From positions 1 to 47,097 of the forward strand of contig JANQQI010000058.1 in NCBI GenBank assembly GCA_028285085.1: a stretch of 47,097 nt of DNA. The letters are read 5' to 3'. The stretch is from Saprospiraceae bacterium (GTDB lineage: Bacteria > Bacteroidota > Bacteroidia > Chitinophagales > Saprospiraceae). The position numbers and the translations under genes are program-made. Below the pieces are notes generated by a model. That model was not told the origin of the DNA and searched no databases. It saw only the letters and a list, made by a program, of their open reading frames with translations. Shown piece after piece: positions 8,749 to 17,040 of the stretch (the first letter of the stretch is position 1; the number at the start of each line of letters is the position of its first letter).

Positions 8749-9486
8749 ATGCAATTTTACACCCTCTCTACGATTGGTCAGTTCCATCTCAATTATGACG
8801 AAGACTTTTTTATTATCGCTGAATTAGATTCCTATCGCTATGTCATGGCGGTGATGGACGGTTGTTCGATGGGCCGGGAAAGCCATTTCGCGGCGACTCT
8901 GCTGGGGAAAATACTGCGAAAAGTAGCTAAGGAATTGAGCTTTCAATTTTTTGTGCAAAAAACTACTCTGGGTTTAGAGCCTTGCTTAAGAAAGGTTATG
9001 GCCGCTACTTTCCAAAATGTACAACAACTACAACATAGCTTGATGCTGGAGCAAGAGGAACTGTTGAGTACTTTACTGCTTGGGATTTACGATCAAGCAC
9101 ATCAGCAAGCCGAGATATTGGCGATCGGAGATGGCTTGATTTGCTGCAACGGCCTGCTTTATGAATTTGAACAGGATAACCGGCCTGATTATCTGGGCTA
9201 TCATCTACACGAAGATTTTGATGAATGGTATGATTTACAAACACAACGGCTGAGCTTCTCCAAGATCGAGGATTTGAGCTTGGTCACGGACGGTATTTTC
9301 TCTTTCAAACCATTCAATGACCAAGCTTATCCAAAAATTAATGAGGTAGAAATTATTGATGCTTTTCTGCTTAATCAAGCGGGTAAGTCGCAGGAGTTGA
9401 TGCTGAGGCAACAGCTTATTCAACTGGAAACGCACCACGGCCTGCGTCCCAGCGATGATCTGACCATCGTGCGCCTCATCGCATGA
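8749..9486 (+). CDS. PP2C-like serine/threonine phosphatase
   Basis: 245 aa from the ATG at 8749. A TTG at 8722 would add nine residues, but the homology-like sequence starts at MQFYTLSTIG. Metal-site aspartates appear in order: DEDFF near residue 17, AVMDGCSMG near 42, IGDGL near 125, LVTDGIF near 180, and RPSDDLTIVRL at the C-terminus. This order is typical of the PPM/PP2C fold, which uses two Mn/Mg ions to hydrolyse phosphoserine or phosphothreonine. The sequence between motifs is diverged and there is no kinase beside it. It lies 43 bp after the DNRLRE gene and converges on the DUF1353 gene. Confidence 0.78.
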   Translation: MQFYTLSTIGQFHLNYDEDFFIIAELDSYRYVMAVMDGCSMGRESHFAATLLGKILRKVAKELSFQFFVQKTTLGLEPCLRKVMAATFQNVQQLQHSLMLEQEELLSTLLLGIYDQAHQQAEILAIGDGLICCNGLLYEFEQDNRPDYLGYHLHEDFDEWYDLQTQRLSFSKIEDLSLVTDGIFSFKPFNDQAYPKINEVEIIDAFLLNQAGKSQELMLRQQLIQLETHHGLRPSDDLTIVRLIA

Positions 9487-9495
9487 CGGAATCTC

Positions 9496-10065
9496 TTACT
9501 TGCTTTGTAGTAAAAGACCTTCGCGTTCAGCCATCCATCGATCGATATCATCGAGGGTCAAAGTATCACCTTCTTGCTCGATCCAGTCTTTGCAATAACT
9601 CATTTCTGCCTGGATGACTTCTGGATCAAGGCGACTAAGGGTTGTAAGATTTTGCCCATCGAGTGACCAACGGGGGCCACCAAGACGAACCCCGGCGTAC
9701 ATCGTACCGGCTTTGATTCGATTGGTACCATTCGCAATGCAAGCGTGGTAAAACATTCGGTGGGTGTCTTCCCAGCTTTCGATTTGAAAAGATGGGCCAC
9801 CGGTATTGGCTTCGGCACAATAGGCATCGTGGACAATAGCGGCGAATAAATGCTCGCGATTAAGTTTTCCGCCAAAAAAACTGGCGATGACACTGGGAAT
9901 AGATGCACCATCCGTGATCGTTCCGGCGGGAGCCGTCCATTGTTTACCGTTCGGATCTTCAAAAATGATATCGATTAAGGTATCAAATTGACCATCACTG
10001 CGGGTGGTTAAATCAATTTGTGTTAAATGTGAGGGGGTGAAGAATCCACCTTTTGTTGCTTCCAT
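9496..10065 (-). CDS. DUF1353 family protein
   Basis: 189 aa, soluble. The family core is visible: a strand pair ending WTAPAGTITDGASIPSVI, then a helical region with LFAAIVHDAYC, and a WEDTHRMFYHAC segment. The ITDGASIP and HD motifs are the DUF1353 hallmark, also seen in phage-associated proteins. Biochemical function is unknown. A TACTTTTG box on the minus strand at 10083-10090 matches the Bacteroidota -7 element and lies 18 bp before the ATG. It is convergent with the PP2C-like gene, with only 9 bp between them. Confidence 0.75.
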   Translation of the reverse strand: MEATKGGFFTPSHLTQIDLTTRSDGQFDTLIDIIFEDPNGKQWTAPAGTITDGASIPSVIASFFGGKLNREHLFAAIVHDAYCAEANTGGPSFQIESWEDTHRMFYHACIANGTNRIKAGTMYAGVRLGGPRWSLDGQNLTTLSRLDPEVIQAEMSYCKDWIEQEGDTLTLDDIDRWMAEREGLLLQSK

Positions 10066-10082
10066 GATTAATTATTTTTTCT

Positions 10083-10090
10083 CAAAAGTA
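10083..10090 (-). promoter_or_regulatory. Candidate -7 promoter element of the DUF1353 gene
   Basis: On the minus strand this reads TACTTTTG, a full match to TAnnTTTG. The expected -33 position, 19 bp upstream, holds only a TTCG (3 of 4). The short distance to the ATG at 10065 fits a promoter. Confidence 0.4.
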
Positions 10091-10281
10091 TGCACAAAAG
10101 GATCGGTTCGAATCCACATTTACATGTGGGGCAGATAAGGTTAGCTAAAAACGAATTGAGGCTTATTTTCAGAGTAATTAAAAAAAAAATGAAGCAAATA
10201 GTACTTCTGGCAAAGTGCCAATATGAAATCAACCTTAGATATTTTGGGGTGAAGAAATTAAATGGCGGGTTGGCTTTTTGT

Positions 10282-10333
10282 GAGCTTTCCAGAAGTAAAA
10301 TAGCGCAGCTATTTTGCTGACCTTGGAAAGCTC
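10282..10333. repeat. Nested hairpin element in intergenic DNA
   Basis: An outer 9-bp stem, GAGCTTTCC (10282-10290) with GGAAAGCTC (10325-10333), encloses an inner perfect 8-bp stem, AAAATAGC (10297-10304) with GCTATTTT (10308-10315) and a 3-nt loop. The 10066-10473 stretch carries no convincing gene; this element and the one at 10384-10411 are its main content. It could be a small structured RNA or an interspersed repeat. Confidence 0.5.
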
Positions 10334-10383
10334 GTGGGGAGCGCATTTAATTTTAGTCAAAAGATCTTAGTTGCGGCTTTTTG

Positions 10384-10411
10384 GTTACTTTTCAGCTGCA
10401 GGAAAAGTAAC
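10384..10411. repeat. Perfect 10-bp inverted repeat
   Basis: GTTACTTTTC (10384-10393) and GAAAAGTAAC (10402-10411) are perfect reverse complements around AGCTGCAG. No T tract follows, so it does not look like a terminator. From memory, similar GTTACTTTT...AAAAGTAAC palindromes recur between Bacteroidota genes, which suggests an interspersed repeat. Confidence 0.5.
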
Positions 10412-10429
10412 AATACATAAGCTTATCAG

Positions 10430-10466
10430 AAAAAACCACCAGCAGCAAATAATCACCGCCGGTGGT
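10430..10466 (-). terminator. Terminator of the T9SS cargo gene
   Basis: Read on the minus strand, ACCACC (10466-10461) pairs with GGTGGT (10440-10435) and is followed by a run of six T. A smaller CACC/GGTG hairpin lies within. It starts 8 bp past the stop codon of the gene at 10474-11823. Confidence 0.6.
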
Positions 10467-10473
10467 CAAACAT

Positions 10474-11823
10474 TTACTGCTTAGTTACTTTTTGAGAAAA
10501 CCAATCGGTGCCGATTTTGACTTTTAAAATATAGAGACCAGCCTCCAAGGCACTGACGTCAATTACGGTAGAAGGGGTATGCCAGGCTTGCACCAGTTGC
10601 CCTTGGGTATTGTAAACCAAGATTTCGTCGACGGGGCCTTGCCGGGTATTTCGGACATGCAAAATATCGGTAGCCGGATTCGGGTAGATCGTGATTCCGG
10701 TGGCATTATGGTCCGAACGCCCAATGTGGACCATCTCGGAATAAGCGGTAGCACCATCGTAATCCAGGATCAGTAAACGATAATATTCATCCTGCTGGAC
10801 CTCCAGGTCTTTCCAATGGTAATATTGCGTTTCGGTCGAAAAGTGGACTGCTTCCACTTCGCCTACACTCATCCAATCTTGTCCTTCCAGCTTTTCAATG
10901 ATGAAACGATCGACATTATCCTCGGACGCAGTCACCCAGCGGAGGAGATTGTGATCCCCGGCCGCTTCGCCCCGAAAACTAATCAACTCCGCGGGGAGGG
11001 GGCTCGTGGACGGACTGGCCAGCGTCCAGAGTGCAAATTCATTAATACCACTGAGTTGAATCCAATTGTTGGTGGTATTGAGCAGGCCGCCTTCGAAGAG
11101 ATCCCAGGTGAGACCGTCGTCGGTGCTTTGCCAGCATTCCAGCTCAGCTTCGGGAATACCATTCAACTCGTGCTCTAAATAATATAGGCGAATGGTCGCA
11201 TTGAGATTGGTATTCAGGGTGGGAATAATGTCAAAATAGCGTTGGATACCACTACCCCCATCTGCAGAAGACTGAGCCTGGTGTCCGCGACGAATAATCG
11301 TTGGCCCCCAATCGGCAACCGAAGTAATCTCCACGCCAATATTGCCGGGATTGTATTGATCAACATTGCTGAAGGAAAGGTTGTTTTTTTCTACATAACC
11401 GCCACTGGCGCCGGTAATGTAATGGTTGGTGTTTTCACCAACGATATCTCCATCGTAAGCTAAAATGATATTGTAACCATTTAAATCAACTCTCCCTTTT
11501 GACAGGATAATGGATTTTTCAATATCAATATGATCGTTTAATCGCAATAGGCCTTCAGAACTGGCTTTATCAATTTCTAAATAGTAGAAATCAATATTGC
11601 TATCAGAATAAAGGTTTTGTGTACCTGAGCCCGTGAACTTAACGGTCGAATTGGTGCCGGCAGATACTATTCCTTCGTTGTCAAGGTCCATTTGATGGAT
11701 CACCAATTGGGTGCTAGTACCTACCTTCAACTGTGTTCCATTGCCTACGATGAGATTATCCTGAGCGATTAGTGAAGCTGGAAAAACACAGAGCAGCAAC
11801 AGGATAGTTTGTATCCATTTCAT
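10474..11823 (-). CDS. T9SS type A sorting-domain secreted protein
   Basis: 449 aa from the ATG at 11823, chosen because MKWIQTILLLLCVFPASLIAQ is a clean signal peptide; an upstream ATG at 11868 would add 15 polar residues. Residues of about 20-140 are a repetitive beta-strand region (VGNGTQLKVGTSTQLVI...), about 150-290 are beta-rich, and about 290-370 resemble a fibronectin-type strand pair (LLRWVTASEDNVDRFIIEKL). The last 70 residues are a T9SS type A domain (IYPNPATDILHVRN...GLYILKVKIGTDWFSQKV). It should be exported by T9SS and anchored or released at the surface. It is the last gene of a likely three-gene unit and ends at an intrinsic terminator. Confidence 0.85.
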   Translation of the reverse strand: MKWIQTILLLLCVFPASLIAQDNLIVGNGTQLKVGTSTQLVIHQMDLDNEGIVSAGTNSTVKFTGSGTQNLYSDSNIDFYYLEIDKASSEGLLRLNDHIDIEKSIILSKGRVDLNGYNIILAYDGDIVGENTNHYITGASGGYVEKNNLSFSNVDQYNPGNIGVEITSVADWGPTIIRRGHQAQSSADGGSGIQRYFDIIPTLNTNLNATIRLYYLEHELNGIPEAELECWQSTDDGLTWDLFEGGLLNTTNNWIQLSGINEFALWTLASPSTSPLPAELISFRGEAAGDHNLLRWVTASEDNVDRFIIEKLEGQDWMSVGEVEAVHFSTETQYYHWKDLEVQQDEYYRLLILDYDGATAYSEMVHIGRSDHNATGITIYPNPATDILHVRNTRQGPVDEILVYNTQGQLVQAWHTPSTVIDVSALEAGLYILKVKIGTDWFSQKVTKQ

Positions 11824-11902
11824 AGTAAAATGATTTTTCCTACTTCGGCAAGATTTGACCTTTGCCAAAGAGACTGTTTTTAATGATCTGTTTTGACAAC
11901 TT

Positions 11903-14260
11903 TTACCATCCCATAATCATCAAACTAAAAGGTTGATCTTCATTGACCTCGCTTTCATTGATAATATTGACCAAGATTTTATTTGGAAACTGGGCCCAGT
12001 AGGTAGCCGTGTAGCTCAAACCGGCAATACTGGAATAAGGCGTGACCATTACCACCGGATTCACGGTGAAGTCATTGTCTAGTACAATGGTGTAACTCCC
12101 CGTTGCGGTTTTCGTCACCGAGCTAATACCATAGTCCGTCGTGATATTCCCCGCAGAAGAAATGTAGCCATAAGCCATAGGCCCTGAGTTGCGATAGATA
12201 TGCCCAGCCGCAGGTGTACTAGTGGCACCGGAACTGATTTCAATATTGCCTTGTACTTCCAAATTATCCTCGACCTCCAGATTGTCTTTGATCTCCAGGC
12301 TGTTAGCGACCTCCAAATCTCCATTCACTTTTAGGTAATTATTATTAAACTCGCCGTAGAGGAGGGGGGAAGATGAATTGTTATTGTGAATATAGAGTTT
12401 ATGACTCCCCGTTTCACTACGCCCCGCCTGATAGCCAATGAAGACGTTGCCAGATTTTGAGTGATTACTATTGCCTCGTCCGGCATCGTAGCCGATAAAG
12501 GTATTTCGATCGCCACTAGACACAAAACTGCCGGCACTTTCACCGATCATCGTGTTATGATTACCATCGGTATTTGCTCTGCCCGCAAAAGTGCCGACAA
12601 CCGTATTACCTTCCCCAGATTCATTTTCTTGTCCGGTTTGACCACCAATGAAGATATTATTTGACCCGCTAGTATTATTAGAACCTGCAGCGTGCCCCAT
12701 GAAGGTGTTCCAAAATCCTGAGTCGTTATCTCTACCAGAACTATTACCCAAAAAAGTATTGAAACGGCCATTGAAGGTGCCAGAAAGTGTAGTATTGGCT
12801 CCAGCATCGTAGCCGATAAAAAGGTTTCGGGAATTAGAGGCGAGTTCCATCATCAACAGACCCGATGAATTGCTCCGCATCCCGAATTGCTGCGTGCCAG
12901 CAATATCAAAACGGATCTGGTCATCGTCGCTGGATTCTTCGACCTGGATTTTGGTGTCGCTGTCTCCATCGGTTAGACTTTCCGCCGCAATGGCTCCGCT
13001 GGCAATTTCCTGCCAGGTGCCGTCATCGCGAAACCAAAAGGAATTGGTCGTAATATCGTAGACCAGCAGGCCGTCCGAGGAGCCGGATAGATTGCTACGT
13101 TGCGTGCTGGTCATTTGCGGAATCAGTAGGCCTTTGCTCGTCGATTTTAGGTGCAGAATGGCGTCAGAGTTTGGCGAAGAGCCATCGGTATTGATCGCTG
13201 CATCTCCGTTAACTTTTAAGCGATCGGTTACTTCTAGTTCATCCTTAGCTTGTAAAAGTGCAGTGACCTCTAAACTGCCATTGACTTTTAGATAATCGTT
13301 ATTAAACTCACCGTAGAGGAGCGGCGAAGATGAATTACTATTATGAATCATGAGTTTATTACTCCCCGTTTCACTACGCCCAACCTGATAGCCAATAAAA
13401 ACATTTCCAGATTTAGTGTGATTACCGGTACCTTGTCCTGCATTATAACCGATAAAGGTATTTCGATCGCCGCCGGATACAAAACTACCTGCACCTTCAC
13501 CTAACATGGTATTGTAATTACCATCGGTATTAGCTCTGCCCGCAAAAGTGCCGACAGCCGTATTGCCTTCTCCGGTTTCATTATTTTGTCCGGTCTGACC
13601 ACCAATAAATATATTTCTTATCCCGGACGAATTATTGTCGCCGGCACCATGCCCCAGGAAGGTGTTCCAGTTGCCTGAAGTGTTGTACCTTCCGGCAAAA
13701 TTACCCAGGAAGGTATTGAAGCGACCTTCAGCTGTACCAGAATGTGTGGTATTTTCACCCGCCTTAAAGCCAATGAAGGCATTTTGATTATTAGCACCAA
13801 TTTCCAGCATAAATAAGCCGCTATCATTTTCTCTCAGGGTTAGTTGCTCCGAGCCGGCAATATCGAAGCGGATTTGGTCTTCATCGCTGGACTCTTCGAC
13901 TTGAATTTTTGTGTCACTATCGTCATCCTCTAGCGTCACCGCTTCGATGGCTCCACTGGCAATTTCTTGCCAGGTACCGGCATCGCGAAACCAAAAGGAG
14001 TTGGTCGTAATATCGTAGACCATCAGTCCATCCGAAGAGCCGGAGATGTTAACGCGCTGTGTACTGTTGACTTGTGGAATAAGCAATCCCTTGGAAGTGG
14101 ACTTGAGATGCAGAATAGCATCGGAATTGGGGGAAGAGCCATCGGTATTAATGGCGACATTCTGACTCAGTGTCAGACTAAAGGTACCGCACAAAAGGAG
14201 CAGGAGTAATCCTGTTTTTTTCCAATTTGTTGTGATGGAATATTGATAAAAAGTGAACAT
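11903..14260 (-). CDS. Secreted adhesin-head-like protein with a 319-residue tandem duplication
   Basis: 785 aa. Signal peptide at residues 1-33 (LLLLLLCGTFSLTLSQ). Residues 36-354 and 355 to about 673 are tandem copies, each starting AINTDGSSPNSDAILHLKST, passing through SFWFRD.GTWQEIASGAI and about eight 20-residue repeats of the type NTFLGxxAG/NIFIGGQTG, and ending LLYGEFNNxYLKVNG. The NTxxGxxAG repeats resemble trimeric adhesin head or tail-fibre repeats that build a left-handed beta-roll. Short LEV.D.LEV heptad-like segments follow each copy. A beta-rich C-terminus ends in IMGW, with no T9SS domain recognised. It lies 51 bp after the cysteine-rich gene. Confidence 0.8.
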   Translation of the reverse strand: MFTFYQYSITTNWKKTGLLLLLLCGTFSLTLSQNVAINTDGSSPNSDAILHLKSTSKGLLIPQVNSTQRVNISGSSDGLMVYDITTNSFWFRDAGTWQEIASGAIEAVTLEDDDSDTKIQVEESSDEDQIRFDIAGSEQLTLRENDSGLFMLEIGANNQNAFIGFKAGENTTHSGTAEGRFNTFLGNFAGRYNTSGNWNTFLGHGAGDNNSSGIRNIFIGGQTGQNNETGEGNTAVGTFAGRANTDGNYNTMLGEGAGSFVSGGDRNTFIGYNAGQGTGNHTKSGNVFIGYQVGRSETGSNKLMIHNSNSSSPLLYGEFNNDYLKVNGSLEVTALLQAKDELEVTDRLKVNGDAAINTDGSSPNSDAILHLKSTSKGLLIPQMTSTQRSNLSGSSDGLLVYDITTNSFWFRDDGTWQEIASGAIAAESLTDGDSDTKIQVEESSDDDQIRFDIAGTQQFGMRSNSSGLLMMELASNSRNLFIGYDAGANTTLSGTFNGRFNTFLGNSSGRDNDSGFWNTFMGHAAGSNNTSGSNNIFIGGQTGQENESGEGNTVVGTFAGRANTDGNHNTMIGESAGSFVSSGDRNTFIGYDAGRGNSNHSKSGNVFIGYQAGRSETGSHKLYIHNNNSSSPLLYGEFNNNYLKVNGDLEVANSLEIKDNLEVEDNLEVQGNIEISSGATSTPAAGHIYRNSGPMAYGYISSAGNITTDYGISSVTKTATGSYTIVLDNDFTVNPVVMVTPYSSIAGLSYTATYWAQFPNKILVNIINESEVNEDQPFSLMIMGW

Positions 14261-14311
14261 GACAGTAAATGTTTTAAGTATTGAAAAAAGAGCGAAACTG
14301 GTTTTTTGGAG

Positions 14312-14923
14312 TTATTGACAACTGGAGCAATCGCCATGGTCCTTGCATTGCTCAGTTGGACAAGAACGTTCATTGCAGTAAGCGGTAACGCAGCAGAGTT
14401 TGGGGTTATCAGAACACAAGCGAACGGTCGTAATGGGAGAAGCGGGAGCGCAACGATAGGCGTCAAGATGGCTCACGCCATTAAGGATACAGCGGAATAC
14501 GCCGCAGGTAGAGTAAATAAGACGACGACCGGTGGCATTACCTGCTCCACCGCCTTCGATGATGGCTGTGTAGAAATCTTTGCCAGCGCAATAATCCTCA
14601 CCGGCCGTGGTGAATACGGTGGCTCGAAGTTCGCGCCAATCCTTGATATCCTTCATGATGCGGCTGCGGTGACTATCGGGGATGTCTTTGGTTGTCTTCA
14701 GCAGGCCAACAAAGCCTTTTCGATCGAGTGTTTTGATATCCTCGGCCTTCACTGCGTATTCTATGGGCTTGAAAGTACTCGCGAAGGCCTTATTGATGAA
14801 GGCAGCGGCTTGCCGCTTATCGGTAGGGACGACGTATGGGGTTTTATCCTTTGGCCCGGTTTGTAGGAACACAAAAGAAGTCAGCAGGCCCAAGGTCGCC
14901 ACCGAGAAAAATAGGCTTTTCAT
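14312..14923 (-). CDS. Secreted cysteine-rich protein of unknown function
   Basis: 203 aa from the ATG at 14923; a TTG two codons earlier is less likely. Residues 1-24 form a hydrophobic signal or anchor segment (LFFSVATLGLLTSFVFL). The middle is polar and helical (RSRIMKDIKDWRELRATVF). The C-terminal 90 residues hold twelve cysteines, eight of them in the last 35 residues (pattern C-x6-CC-x4-C-x4-C-x4-C-x5-C-x2-C). This spacing suggests a disulfide-bonded or metal-binding knob. No family is recognised. It is the first gene of the probable unit that continues into the adhesin-head protein and the T9SS protein, so a role at the cell surface is likely but unproven. Confidence 0.65.
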   Translation of the reverse strand: MKSLFFSVATLGLLTSFVFLQTGPKDKTPYVVPTDKRQAAAFINKAFASTFKPIEYAVKAEDIKTLDRKGFVGLLKTTKDIPDSHRSRIMKDIKDWRELRATVFTTAGEDYCAGKDFYTAIIEGGGAGNATGRRLIYSTCGVFRCILNGVSHLDAYRCAPASPITTVRLCSDNPKLCCVTAYCNERSCPTEQCKDHGDCSSCQ

Positions 14924-14929
14924 TTTCAA

Positions 14930-15399
14930 TGGTTTTAGTTGAAAAAATCAGTCGATTTAATGACCGTCTTTTCCCATTGGTCGACCACGAAAAGAAATGG
15001 TTAACGGGGGAGGGAGATTTTTTTTGAAGGTGGGATTGGATGGCTATGATTGATGGATCATGGGAAGAAATAGAGCTAGGCTGTCCATAAATGAATATTC
15101 AATAATGATTATTTCAATATTGAATATTGATTTTCAATAACTTGCAGCGAATTGGTGGTGTTTAGCAATATGACTGATAGCAATTGATGGTAGATAAGGC
15201 CACGAATAATTTCGCACTTTGTGTGGGAACAAATAGCTGGTTGACCTCAATTTGCCAGGAGTTTAAAAGGCTATTCCGGTTTGTGAACTATCTAACTCCT
15301 GATTACCTTGAGCAGATAGATGAAGGCATTTGCTTTATAGCTCAATTAATAATAAATGTCAAAACGTGTCACTAGCTGACATTAAACGAAATCCAAGCA
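14930..15399. other. Gene-poor stretch with AT-rich dyads
   Basis: About 470 bp separate the divergent minus-strand secretion unit and the plus-strand rhomboid gene. A 63-codon open frame at 15184-15375 has no recognisable protein character. The stretch holds a perfect 10-bp dyad, AATATTCAAT (15094-15103) with ATTGAATATT (15119-15128), and three TTCAATA copies (15098, 15113, 15133). A perfect 8-bp repeat CAGGAGTT/AACTCCTG spans 15256-15301. Promoters in both directions must lie here. Confidence 0.5.
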
Positions 15400-16953
15400 T
15401 TGGAAAATATAAACATTAAACTCAAAGAAGTATACTTTCCATTTTTAGTCGTCTCGATCGGGACTATTCTTTTTTATAACTTATTTCGATGGGGTTTTGA
15501 TATCAAACTTGGTGTTTTACCCTTGAAGGAAGATCTGCTCAATATTTGGATACCGTTTTTTCTGCCCTGGATACCCATTCTGATTTGGTTAAGAAAGAGA
15601 ATTAGAATTCTGAACGTGAGAGGCAAACGGGATAATGGCCATTTCGGCTATCAATTTGCCATGGTCATTGCCGTCGCAGTTCCAATAATAATTAGTCAGA
15701 ATTATCTTGAAAAAGCATCCTTTGATCTCATTTCAATAGATGGTATTGACGAGGCTAAAAATCACAAGAGTGAAAAATACTTTAAGATCAATTCGTTTAA
15801 GGTAGATGGAAATTCGAGTCTGCCTTATGTGACCGCAAGGACTTCGGGGAGGAATAACAGCAATCTAAAATTTTATTTATATCTCGCTTGTCCTTTTGAA
15901 CGCGCTAAGGATATTTGGTACGGCGTTGAATACAAGGAAAGCCTGAGTAATCGAATGAGTGATGAGCGTAAAGAGGCTACATACAGGAGCTTCATAGAAC
16001 AATCAGTAAAAGAATTTGCGACCTATGATTTTCAGCAGGTGAATTATTTTGAAAAGCTCGGTTATTCTGATGATAGAGATGGTTTTCTGGAATCCATTAA
16101 AAAATCGATCCCACAAATAAATGAGAAAGAGCAAATCATATTAATACCCAAAACAGATGTTTTTGAGCAGAGACTTGGTAATACCGTCCTTTGGATTTTC
16201 GGCTCATTTGGTATGGGCGCCTTTATCCTGCTTTTAATGGTACTGATTCCTAAAATTGATCGAGGCGAATTAAATAACTTCAAAAATGGCAAGCCATTAA
16301 AAGATGATGACTTAAGGTATGTTTTTGGGTTTCTTGATCCCCGAGGTCCTAATAAGGTGACGGCCATCCTTCTGCTAGCAAACCTAGCCGTTTTCGTAGT
16401 CATGATCCTTTTGGGGCTCAATATTATTTCTCCTACCTCTAAAGAGCTCTTGGAAATTGGGGGAAATAGGAGATTTGAAGTAATGCACGGAGAATATTGG
16501 AGACTCTTCACCTCAATATTTATCCACGCTGGGCTAATGCACTTGTTTATGAATCTATTTGGTCTGGGCTTAGGGGCAAGTATCTTGGAAGGTATTCTTG
16601 GAAGAACTAAGTTGATGTTGAGCTTTCTATTTTGTGGGATACTTGCCAGTTTAGCCAGTATCTATTGGCACGATAACACCGTGAGTGTAGGCGCTTCGGG
16701 GGCAATTTTTGGATTGTATGGGTTGATTTTAGCCTTTACGGTTTTCAAAATCTATCCGAATCATATGCGTGGAATAACTTGGGTGTTATTAGTGGGGTAT
16801 GCAGGAATAAGTTTGCTTTTTGGATTTTTTGGAGGAATTGATAACGCAGCACACTTTGGTGGGCTAATCAGCGGTTTTGTTTTAGGAGGCATCTTGGTAC
16901 TCTTGGGAAAAGAAAAATTAGTGGAGAAGGCCAATCAGCAAGATGGCTTTTAG
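15400..16953 (+). CDS. Rhomboid intramembrane serine protease with long N-terminal extension
   Basis: 517 aa. The only fitting start is a TTG at 15400. Residues of about 310-510 form the six-helix rhomboid core: YWRLFTSIFIHAGLMHLFMN at the start, catalytic Ser433 in GASG, and catalytic His485 in AAHFGGL. The first 310 residues have several membrane helices (about 13-30, 50-65, 85-100, 265-288) around a soluble polar region at about 105-255, and may act as a substrate or regulatory module. Rhomboids cleave transmembrane segments inside the inner membrane; the substrate is unknown. It is the first gene of an AT-richer plus-strand block. A 7-bp inverted repeat (CCCTGTG 16957-16963, CACAGGG 17025-17031) follows the stop. 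Confidence 0.88.
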   Translation: MENINIKLKEVYFPFLVVSIGTILFYNLFRWGFDIKLGVLPLKEDLLNIWIPFFLPWIPILIWLRKRIRILNVRGKRDNGHFGYQFAMVIAVAVPIIISQNYLEKASFDLISIDGIDEAKNHKSEKYFKINSFKVDGNSSLPYVTARTSGRNNSNLKFYLYLACPFERAKDIWYGVEYKESLSNRMSDERKEATYRSFIEQSVKEFATYDFQQVNYFEKLGYSDDRDGFLESIKKSIPQINEKEQIILIPKTDVFEQRLGNTVLWIFGSFGMGAFILLLMVLIPKIDRGELNNFKNGKPLKDDDLRYVFGFLDPRGPNKVTAILLLANLAVFVVMILLGLNIISPTSKELLEIGGNRRFEVMHGEYWRLFTSIFIHAGLMHLFMNLFGLGLGASILEGILGRTKLMLSFLFCGILASLASIYWHDNTVSVGASGAIFGLYGLILAFTVFKIYPNHMRGITWVLLVGYAGISLLFGFFGGIDNAAHFGGLISGFVLGGILVLLGKEKLVEKANQQDGF

Positions 16954-17040
16954 TTACCCTGTGAGATAGCTATCATACTTTACTTAAGCATGGGGCAAAC
17001 AAGACGAAAAACAACCAACTAAAGCACAGGGAATAGGACA

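Noticed and set aside
10097-10125. GGTTCGAATCC resembling a tRNA T-loop
   Set aside because: The T-stem does not pair beyond two bases and no acceptor, D or anticodon arms can be drawn around it on either strand.
10090-10320. 76-codon plus-strand frame in the hairpin region
   Set aside because: Its second half lies inside the nested hairpin, it overlaps the promoter of the DUF1353 gene, and no recognisable protein features are present.
15184-15375. 63-codon plus-strand frame
   Set aside because: Composition is not protein-like, it overlaps inverted repeats, and part of it matches another non-coding stretch at 17461 in the window.
16957-17031. Inverted repeat CCCTGTG/CACAGGG as a recombination site
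   Set aside because: Only 7 bp pair over a 61-bp loop and there is no shared sequence with other gaps; likely chance or a weak RNA structure.
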